64,000 bases of DNA from Anthopleura xanthogrammica (Eukaryota > Cnidaria > Anthozoa > Actiniaria > Actiniidae): the NCBI GenBank assembly GCA_964019055.1, contig OZ025207.1, forward strand, positions 11,064,090 to 11,128,089, in the 5' to 3' direction. Position numbers and translations under genes: made by a program. The notes beneath the pieces were generated by a model that saw only the letters and a program-made list of their open reading frames with translations, was not told the DNA's origin and made no database searches. Within the stretch, counting starts at the first letter, position 1. Each line of letters starts with the position of its first letter. Below are positions 11,813-22,200 of this stretch, piece after piece.

Positions 11813-13343
11813 TCATTGTTTTTCTACCACAAGCTTTTGGTGTTTATACATTGAGTTCAAACTAGCCTGTCAATAAAAACCATGAAACATTTGTTAGTAA
11901 AAATTGTCAACTGATCAATGGTAATTACTATTACGGTATAGCTAAATAATGTTTTGTTTTTGTTTCAGAGCCAAAAAAGAGCTAAAATATAACTGTCTTT
12001 TATGAGGATCTGAACCTATACTATCCTTGTACAGTGACCTTAAAATTCTTATTTCAGACCATCTCCATTTGTTGGGCATAACATTTTCCCATTTCAGAGC
12101 ACAAGTCTGATCTAATATATCTATATATTAAACATTATGCTTGACAACCTCAAAAAGGTCTTATCATTCATTTACCACAAGAGTGCAATTATAAAAACAA
12201 AATGCTTGAATGAACAACTTGTGAACAGAGGAGTTCAATCTGACTTACTTGTCTTTTTACAATTTCTAAATTTTTTCCTGCTTTCTCAATTAACCTGCTT
12301 ATATCTTCTGTATTGATATCTTTATTGCTTTTAAACCCATCTCTTGTTCTTCGTATAGCATATTCCCTTCAATGAAAAAAGCAGAGCATAAATAATAATG
12401 TAAAAATTACAATGTTTATAAATATAAGAGGATCGAAGCACATCTCTCTCAGCCTTGTGGAAATTGGATTTCCTGGTAAGAATGAAGTTAAAACTTCAAG
12501 TTAATAATCAATATTTAACATTTTTACGACAGAAGACAATGTGATATTATATCTAACATGGGCTATCCCAAGTTTTCCTATTAAGGCGATCCTCCCATAA
12601 AAATTAGCTCAACAAAACATCCCTCCCCTCCTCCAAGACGATATGCATATTAGAAAATGAACTGCCAATGGGAATGGAGGCTACAGGAACCCTAGGCCTC
12701 ACCTGGATGAGTGTCCCTGTTAAGAAGTCCCCTTTGGAAAAGGGAGACAATCACATGCAAGTGAGCCCCATTAGCCTCACATTGATGAATGAAAATTTGG
12801 GTTTCATAAACATTATAGAGAGGCATAGGGCATATTAAAAGTATCCATGCTTAATCCCTCACATTAGCATCAAGAAGGCTATCTCTCTCAAATAGCAGAA
12901 GACCCAACATTCTTTACTAGGAGGGGGCATGCTACCACTGTCGATGCATGATCGAGACATGCATATTGCATAACAAGGCTTGCTATTCTTGTTTTACAAG
13001 ATTATATTTAAGGATAATTAAAATCTGTACTTCCAAGATAGTAGAGTGATCCAACATACGTGCATGGATTGATTTTTCTCACAAGATCGATCAGCAAAAT
13101 TCAAAGAAAACGAGTTAACTCTCACGAACAAGAGAAAAAACAACACGTGCATTGTACGTGACAAGGGATTTTGCCTCTGTTCAAAATGAAGAAATGCAAG
13201 ATGACAAGTAAAAATAAAACTACTAAGATAAGCACTTAAAGATTATGTACAGACTATCATTACCTATAATTATAATCGCTGAACTTCTGACCCTCTCTCA
13301 ATAACTGACGGTACAACTGTAACACCCTCGACCTCGCCGCCAT
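11813..13343 (-). CDS. LYRM4: LYR motif-containing protein 4 (ISD11)
   Basis: LYRM4/ISD11 is the small mitochondrial matrix partner of the cysteine desulfurase NFS1 in iron-sulfur cluster assembly. Three exons: 13343-13264, 12366-12249, 11866-11813 (minus), giving 83 residues; human LYRM4 is slightly longer (91). Exon 1 starts MAARSRVLQLYRQLLREG and carries the Leu-Tyr-Arg motif near residues 10-12. Exon 2 reads YAIRRTRDGFKSNKDI and ends in VKRQ, matching the family's RRIRDAF region. Exon 3 encodes SMYKHQKLVVE before a TGA, matching the family's QLYSTDKLIIE end. Phases chain (2, then 0), with standard GT and AG at every junction. The gene is head-to-head with the E4-E2 gene. The assignment is by motif, and it fits along the full length. 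Confidence 0.93.
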
Positions 13344-13347
13344 CTTG
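13336..13347 (-). promoter_or_regulatory. YY1-like site over the LYRM4 start codon
   Basis: On the minus strand the sequence is CAAGATGGCGGC, the classic YY1 consensus, with its ATG being the LYRM4 initiation codon. In animals such sites often sit just downstream of the transcription start of housekeeping and mitochondrial genes with very short 5' leaders. The match is visible; function is inferred. Confidence 0.6.
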
Positions 13348-13846
13348 GAAAATGAGATGGCAAAGCATTTTGGGATTGAGGATAATCACGAAATCCGTGA
13401 AACGTAACACGCAAATAAAAGCTGGGATAAATCTTTAAAAAATAAACAAAATCCCTTTTGTGAAAATGAAACTAATTTTTTAAGTATTTTTCTTTCTTGC
13501 TATCATTGATTGATATTTCATCTGTTTTGGTTTGAATAAAATATAAATTATATGAATTCACAAAAAATGAAGAAAAAAATCCAACAACATTAATTTTATA
13601 TAAAACACATGTAAGTAATTAAATAATTTCAAAGAAAAAACCTAAATTCTATTCAAGATTATTCAAGAAAGGATTTTTTTAAATTTCTCATTACCACCCC
13701 TCCCCCTCAGTACTGAGTACCCAGAATGCATCAGTTCGGTCAGCATTTCGCGGGCTCAGTTCCACGAATATAAACAGCCGACAGCACTGTGGTTCCATGA
13801 CTCAGCTTTTTATGAAATTTAGACCAAAAAATTAGGGGTATTCCTA
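13344..13846. promoter_or_regulatory. Putative bidirectional promoter
   Basis: This 503-bp interval separates the start codons of LYRM4 (minus) and the E4-E2 gene (plus), so both promoters and 5' leaders must lie here unless there are upstream non-coding exons. It is AT-rich, with C-rich patches near 13695-13710. No TATA box is clearly placed. Confidence 0.55.
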
Positions 13847-16215
13847 ATGAAAATGCTATTGGGAATCAGTATACTGTTATTTGTTGTCACATTCGTTGGA
13901 TTTGGTTTATCCAGGTAAGATTTATTGACATTTTAACGCTGTATTTGACGGTAAAAATTATTTCCTACGCACATCCTTGTGTTCAGTGGAGGAATTTTTC
14001 CTCTTTGACAAAACCGAATCCTAACCAAGTGCCATGTTATAAAGCGCTTCTAAGGGTATTTGTGGTATTTATATGCGAAAGTAGACAAAAAACTTACGCT
14101 TTGTGTCAATTTGAGGTGATTCAAAAAACCACAGGAACCCCAGCATTGTGTGAATGCGAAACATGAAAATACTGCTTTTAGGGAATCCCCTGGGTATTAA
14201 AAAGCTCCAAACTTGCCCTTCCCGTCGCCATCCCAACCATGAATAGACAAAAAGAAGCAGGGTTCAGGGCTCAAAATAATGGCCAGTCATACGCTGGTCA
14301 AGAAGTCCAACGTATATATATTTTATATTATTTTTATGACTGGTCAGCATGTCCTTTCAAAACCGTATTCGACCAGTCAAGTACAAAATGTGGCATATCC
14401 ATGAGTCACTTGTGGGATATCCACAGTGTGCCACGAGAAACCATTGTATAACCATTTTATCCCACACCATAGAAAATACAAATGTGTAGATTCAATGTAC
14501 AGTGCATGATGGGAAATATCAGTTGAATACCTCCGAACATGCTATACAACAATAGCTCCAAGTAACAATACAATAAATGTATGAACACATTAAATCCAAC
14601 CTTGACTTGTAACCAATGTTTCTTGGTCCCTTGAGCAAATTCAGGAAAGCTGTATTATATACTGGTAGTAATCTTGCTTTCATGTGACTGCATGCCTATT
14701 GGCACAGGAAGTTTTAAAGGCCAATATGTGATTATATTCTCATAGTGTTAAATGTGGTCAATATGGAGATAGTTTCATGGAAGACCTTGAAGATGCCATG
14801 AAAGATCAGAATGGTGAAAAACCCAACACAATATTGACTAAGGAGGTACTGTATATCGTTGAAGTTGAAGATGTTAGAACAAACTCTATAATTATAGTGA
14901 TGAATTTCTAGGATGTACAATACAGTACATGCATCCCATTAGAGGTTTTGAGAATGAAGTACCGTATACCAGTATGTACAGTATATGGGTTAATATTTTT
15001 TCGAGTCAATATTTTTTTTTGCCCTGCCAGGGCAAGACAAAATACAACAGCTGAGAAAAAAATTCCATTCGTACTGCACCTTACAAATATTTCTGATGGG
15101 CATGGGTTAATTATTCAGCTATTTTTTATGGCCCAATATTGCAAATATTTGACGTGTTATATTACGCTCACCATGAATTATTTTTACACTGTAGAGTAAA
15201 ATATTGTAATGATATTTGTACTCACTCCAGGATTTCTCCTGCAATATTTGTACTTAACTGGCTATAGTTGGACAATTTTAAATACGTACTGTAATACAGC
15301 CAGTACTGATGGTATACTGCGGTAGTAAGTTTAGCTCTAATGCTAACGATGTACTGTCTAATTTGGTTCACAGGAGATGGCACTATATGATCGTGACAAA
15401 GATGGTGAACTCAACCACAAAGAACTTGAACATTATATAAAAGATGTTTTGGTAAGTGGTTTAATTTTATAGTTGGGATATTTTTCCTTTAGTTAATAAC
15501 AGAGATTAAGCCTCATATTTAAGTCTTTATCTTTGTACATGCCTATGAAGAAAGAAATGTGTTATCACAGTGATACCAAAGATGAGAGGGGGTGTGTGGG
15601 GCTGGAGCCTCCCTTTTTCCGAGGAGAAATATTCTTTGATAGAACATTTAAAAACCATGCATGCATACAGTCATGTTTATTTACTGTAGCAAGATTTTAC
15701 ATTCCAAAGATGAGGGGGCTGGGGGCTAACTAGAAAATGAAAGTTAATTCAGCCCTCAATCTCAAATATCAACTTAGTTTTCTAGTTTTGTAATTGTAAC
15801 CAATTTTCTTTATTACTTTCTTTTATGATATAGAAAACTGATAAATGTACTGGTCAACAAATTCATGTAACAATTCATATAATTTATAACGAGTATATAC
15901 AATTATTGTATTGTATTGTATTGAGGCTAGATTTTTACAGTGGGTTGACCTGGCTGACATTCAAAAGCTCCACAGACTCCTTGAACCATAATTATGACAC
16001 CTTGATCATATAATTACATTTATAGCAAAGTGTGTCCAAGAAGAAAGAAACAAAACAGAAAAAGAAACCCACCAGCAGGAAGAACTACATGCCAAGATTT
16101 CTTTCAAAGCTTTCTTACAGAGAAGTAGGTATAGGACTGGTGACACTAGCCCTTGTTATTGTTGGGTGTTCTGTCTTTTTCGGAAGAAAAAGACGAGGAT
16201 CTTATGGAAGAAAAG
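13847..16215 (+). CDS. N-terminal module: signal peptide, EF-hand, TM helix
   Basis: Exons 1-4: 13847-13914, 14746-14845, 15374-15451, 16026-16215. Exon 1 encodes a hydrophobic leader ([20 protein letters not shown]), typical of an ER signal peptide. Exon 3 encodes a canonical 12-residue EF loop, [12 protein letters not shown], with Asp at positions 1, 3, 5, Gly at 6 and Glu at 12. Exon 4 has a Lys-rich stretch, then the hydrophobic segment [19 protein letters not shown] followed by GRKRR, a stop-transfer-like anchor. Exon 4 ends in phase 1 and joins the phase-matched acceptor at 17107. Predicted topology: leader cleaved, EF-hand in the lumen, remainder cytosolic. The basic residues on both sides of the helix leave topology open. 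An independent small gene is possible, but exon 5 has no ATG near its 5' edge and needs an upstream exon. Confidence 0.7.
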
Positions 16216-19200
16216 GTAATAGCACTTCTTAGAATGTTGCACATATTAAAGAAAGCTACTGAAATTCATGAATTCATACAGTAGTTACAGTGCGATGTGC
16301 AAAAGTATGACCTCTTTTAATATATTTGTATAATTCTGTGCAAAGGCTTTTTGCTGTCAAATGAGCTTTTATGTGCCTTATTTAGTAAAACCAGACAGCT
16401 TCAAATCAAATGTGTTGAGGTAATGTACAAAAGCGTGTACGTTATAATAAGCCATTGGTAATAAAATACATTTAATGTGGTGACTGGCCACGCTGGACTG
16501 ATGTACATGTGACCAGTCAACTCAGGACTGGCCTAAGATACATTTGGCTCAACACGTGCACATTTTAACCAGACATTGTCCATTGATTGGATGTTTAGCC
16601 CTGGAATCCCTAACCTCCAACGAATCAAAAACTGAGTCAATTTGGTTGCAAAGCTATAGTCAACTTGTTCCTTTCCTGTATATGTTGTTCCCCTTGTCTT
16701 TTGGGAATGAAGAGTAGGGTAGTTATAATTATTGTAATTGCCAAACACTTCAGCAATCTGGCATATGAAGCTTGATTCCTGGACTTGGCATTAATGTGAG
16801 CAAAGTTTGTTGGGTACAGACACTTTGCATGTGACGTCAAAGCAGCTCAATCAGAGGGGGGAAAACATAAGAATTTCAATCTCCTGTTTTGTCTATTGTT
16901 TTGTCCTCCAAATTGAGCTGCAAGGGGTCTATCTTATGATTCAAAGGTTTTTCTACTCCAGATGGCTCTAAATTTAGTTACAATTTTCTGCAAGACCCAA
17001 CATGCAAAATTCCAATATTTGAGGTGGTTTCAGAGTTTGATAAAATTGATTCCACAAGGTGATAGGGATGTTAAAAAATTCCTAATTGTGTTGATTGTAT
17101 TATATAGGAGTACCTGTAGAAGATCTGCGAGCAGCTCGTCTTCGCAGACTTGCTGCAGAGGACTCTACCACCAAAAAGGAAGAGCAAAATCTTTCTAATA
17201 AATCACCAAAAAATGGAAATTCCATGGAACTTAAACAGCCACCCAGAAAAAAAGATCCTGTTAATGACGATGATGATGATGAGTCAATTGATGCTGATGA
17301 TTTTGAAATGAGTCATAAAAACATAGTAAAGAATGGGGTTGAAAAACGGGATATCTTGAGCCAGTCACAAAGCAAGGACAAGACAGTCGAACGCCATAAG
17401 ACCAGTCAGCCCCTCACAGCCAACCAACCAATCAAATCACAAGCTGTCAAATCTACAGCAACTATTAATAGTGTGGCTGCAGCTATACCCAGTGGCAAAG
17501 AAGCCATTGTTAAGCAGTCTAACAAGACAGCTGAACAGGAGCTACAAACAGGTAAGGAAAAAACTTTGATTAGAGAGTGACCATTTATATATAATTTATG
17601 GGTTGGGGGAAGAATCTCAGGGCTTGAAATAACAGCCCGTCACGATCAACAGGCATTGTCTGGCCAGAATTGGAACTAATCTCTGGTCAAATCTTTGTCT
17701 TGCTGGCCATTTTGGCCAGTGATGTTGAACCAGAAATGGGGTACAGTATGACCAAGGTACAACTATTTTGGCCAGTTGAACCAGAAATGGGGTACAGTAT
17801 GACCAAGGTACAACTAATTTGGCCAGTTATCATGAGCGGCAACGTACTGACCAGCCGTTATTTCAAGCCCTGGATCCCTTATCATGACAGTATATTCTAT
17901 AATTATGACCATGATACTACTGTATAAAACAACTTTGAATTCATGTTTTTTTTTCTTACTATAGGATTAAAGAAACTGCCATCTCCTGCACCTGTCAAGG
18001 TACAGTACATTGTACAATCACTGTCACTGTATGTGTTGAGCAGCATTTGTTTGATTCCTCTCATTGTTTTTCTAGGTTGAGCTTCCATATAGTCAGGCAG
18101 TAAAAATGGTATTGAGCCAAGTCCTTGATTGCACTTTAGTAAGTTCATATAAATTTAACTTCTGTAGCTTATATACTTATATACTTATATACTGTACAGA
18201 TATGATGTTTCTTAGTTTATCCAATTCATTTGCAACCAGTAGCATTGAAGTTTGTAGCAACTGCAGCACTGTACCATTCATATGCCTTGTTGCATAGTGG
18301 CATAGAGTACTAACCCACATCATCCTGATAGACAAAGTGAGGCTTGCAGCACTTGGAATGCTCGACACAAAATACCACACCAAATTATTACCCTAAAGTG
18401 TGTCTTACTGGTGACCCACCTCTTATCTGGACAGTTGAATTTATTAACTAATACAGTAAAAGGTGTCAATATCTTCCTTTCTTTCCTAGTTTATAGACAA
18501 AGTATGTCATGCTAATTGTGTATTTTGGAGTCTAGGATTCCTTTATTTATATTATATTTATATTATATTTATATTATTCCTTTATTACAAGTAATAGATG
18601 ATATCTATATTTTTTTATATTGTTTTTGTAGGAAATAAATGAGTCACAGTCTTCATTAAGGGTAAGTGTGTTTTAATAATTATATATTATTTTCAATTGT
18701 ATTTATTAATAAATGGATAAAATGAAGGATTATTCATTTAATCCAATGGCAAGAATGCATGACAGTGCAACACAAGGCTGATTTTTGAATTTTCTGGTAG
18801 AAATAGCCCTGACTGGTAAAAATTTTGTTGGTGATGATGTTGATTTTACTGGCAGTGGTGTTGCTGTTTGTGGTGTTGCTGTTTGTGGTGTTGCTGTTTG
18901 TGGTGTTGCTGTTTGTGGTGTTGCTGTCTGTGGTGTTGCTGTTTGTGGTGTTGCTGTTTGTGGTGTTGCTGTCTGTGGTGTTGCTGTCTGTGGTGTTGCT
19001 GTTTGTGGTGTTGCTGTCTGTGGTGTTGCTGGTAGTGGTGTTGATGTTTGTGGTGTTGCTGCCTGTGGTGTTGCTGTCTGTGGTGTTGCTGCCTGTGGTG
19101 TTGCTGCCTGTGGTGTTGCTGTCTGTGGTGTTGCTGTCAGTGATGTTGTTGGCAGTGATGTTGTTGGCAGTGGTGTTGCTGGCAGTGGTGTTGCTGTCTG

Positions 19201-22200
19201 TGGTGCTGCTGTCTGTGGTGTTGCTGTCTGTGATGTTGCTGTCAGTGATGTTGTTGGCAGTGGTGTTGCTGGCAGTGGTGTTGCTGGCATTAGTGTTGCT
19301 GGCAGTGGTGTTGTTGGTAGTGGTGTTGATGTTTGTGGTGTTGCTGGCAGTGGTGTTGCTGGTAGTGGTGTTGCTGGCAGTGGTGTTGCTGGCAGTGGTG
19401 TTGCTGGCAGTGGTGTTGCTGGCAGTGGTGTTGCTGGCAGTGGTGTTGCTGGCAGTGGTGTTGCTGGCAGTGGTGTTGATGTTTGTGGTATTGCTGGCAG
19501 TGGTGTTGCTGGTAGTGGTGTTGCTGGCAGTGGTGTTGCTGGCAGTGGTGTTGCTGGCAGTGGTGTTGCTGGCAGTGGTGTTGCTGGCAGTGGTGTTGCT
19601 GGCAGTGGTGTTGATGTTTGTGGTATTGCTGGCAGTGGTGTTGCTGACAGTGAGTGATGTTGCTGGCAGTGGTGTTGCTGGCAGTGATGTTGCTGACAGT
19701 GGTGTTGCTGGCAGTGGTGTTGCTGGCAGTGATGTTGCTGACAGTGGTGTTGCTGGTAGTGGTGTTGCTGGCAGTGGTGTTGCTGGCAGTGGTGTTGAGG
19801 TTTGTGGTGTTGCTGGCAGTGGTGTTGAGGTTTGTGGTGTTGCTGGCAGTGGTGTTGAGGTTTGTGGTGTTGCTGGCAGTGGTGTTGAGGTTTGTGGTGT
19901 TGCTGGCAGTGGTGTTGCTGGCAGTGGTGTTGCTGGTAGTGGTGTTAATGGTAGTGGTGTTGCTGGCAGTGGTGTTGAGGTTTGTGGTGTTGCTGGCAGT
20001 GGTGTTTCTGGCAGTGGTGTTGCTGGTAGTGGTGTTAATGGTAGTGGTGCTGCTGGTAGTGGTGATATAAACTTATTTATTTCTAAAAATATTTATTTGA
20101 TAGTAAATTTTTCATGTTTTCAATTCTTTTCCTCAGACTCTGCCATTAACACCAGTGAACACATGCTCAACAACACTGCAGCTACAATCACATGAGTTAT
20201 CCACAACAAAGGAAAACATGGACAGGGTAAATATCGTGCTGACTTTGGGTTTTAGCTTCTCAACTTCCATATAACCACATGTTCTTTGAATTCTGTAAAC
20301 CAAACTAAGTATTGATTCACATCAAGCTAGGAATTAGATTAGGTGGGGTGGTAAGGTTGGGTGAGGTGGTATGAGGTGAGGTGGGCTGTGGTGAGGTGAG
20401 GTGGGCTGTGTTGAGATGAGGTGAGCTGTAGTGAGATGAGGTGAGCTGTAGTGAGATGAGGTGGGCTATGGTGAGGCAAGGTGAAGTGGGATGAGGTGAG
20501 GTGGGATGCTCAAGACAGGTTGAGATGAGGTGAGCTGGGATGTGAGTTGAAGTGGGGTGTGTTGTGATGTGGTGGGATGTTGCGAGGTGAAGTGAGATGA
20601 TCATGAGGTGAGGTGTAATGTGGTTGATTGAGGTGAAGTGGAGTATGGTGAGATGTGATGTAATGAGGTGAGGTGGGGTCGGGCAAGGTTAAGGTGAGGT
20701 GGGATGTTTTGAGGTGGGATGGGGTGAGATGAGGTGTGATGTTGTGAGGTGAAGTGGGGTGTGGTGAGGTGTTGTGAAGCGGGATGTGGTGAGGTGGGGT
20801 AAGGTTAGATGAGGTGTGGTGTGGCAAGGAGAGGAGAGGTGGGATGGGCTGGGATAAGGGTAGGATGGAGTGAGGCGAGGAGAGGTGAGGTGAGGTTTAA
20901 TGAGTTATGCTGTAGTAATGCAAAGGAAGATGGGGTAAAGTGAGGTACAATAAAGTAATAAATTTCAATTACATTTAGGTAAGTGATACCTGTATTTATT
21001 TGCTTTATCAAATATACACAATTTTTTTAGAAAGTACGAAATCTGCTGTTGAAAAGAACTCACCTAGAGGTGGTAAGTAGATATTAATAACATTTTGTGC
21101 TAGAATAGCATAAATACCTCTAAGACTTGCCCTTCCTGAACTTATAACTAGTACTATAGGAGTACTTCTTTTCCCACCACCAACCCCTCCTTCTTAAACC
21201 CCAAGCTCCTAAAGATGAATAAAACATTTGTAAAGATGTTGGTAATTTTGCTTCTTCTTAGGAACCAATGAAATTTGCTATCAAATGCTACGACAGATGC
21301 ACACACTTCCCATGTAATGACCTGAAGAACAGTCTGAATGGAGTGGAAATATGGAATGCCGTTACTAGCGTCATCAAGCCTGAATGTGCACAGATTATAT
21401 TAAAGCAGCTTGTGCATGGTAAAATGATCAAATTCATGTTAATTCTAATCTTTGCATCAGTAATATTTTTGTTGGTGGTGGTGGTAATAATGGTGGTGTT
21501 TTTTTATGATCATTATTCAGCTATTGCAAGCCCAACATCAGATGAAGAGGACTTGTGGTCAGATTTTCGGAATTCAAGTCATGCACAGGTATTGAGCCCA
21601 TGCAATATATATTTTTTAAATATTTCAGAGTATTACAGTTGGTGTGCACTACTAATGCACTGCCTCTCGCTTCTACAATGTGTGTATTCAATCCCTAGAC
21701 TCGTTATTAATAATGTATACACCGAATCGAAAGATGGCAACCAATTTGAATAACTATTATTCTGGACTGACTAGCCTCGTGTTCATGTGGAACATAAAAG
21801 CTTTTTTACATGTATCAGAGGCCATATTTCGATTCGGTGTATGAGTAGAATTGCTTGTTTTTTTTGCTCCTGTACTTCAAGAGCTTTTCTCTTTCTGAAA
21901 TCATGGTCGGCAGGTTGCAGAAATTTGAAAAGTGCTGCAATTGCAACCCTCATAAAACAACTAGAACAATTCATTGATATCAACTTTCTTAATCCTCCTA
22001 AGGGTCCTTCCTACTATTTCCTTAACTGCCTGGCTGGCTGGTCTTCTGATGGTGCAGTAGTCTCAACTGAACTATTGAACACCCTTCTGGAGCAAGGCAA
22101 GAAGGAAGTGGAGGTCAAGGACACATTTTTAGAAATGGTAGGAACCTGTGTGATAATGATGCAATGATAACACTGTAGGTAATTGACTGACTAACAAATC

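Noticed and set aside
18730..20195. Long open frames of 138-456 codons on both strands
   Set aside because: They are translations of the 15-bp minisatellite in several frames; the unit length is a multiple of three, so no frame meets a stop. They sit in an intron of the E4-E2 model.
20317..21011. His/Pro/Ser/Thr-rich frames (minus)
   Set aside because: By-products of the GGTGAGGTG degenerate repeat.
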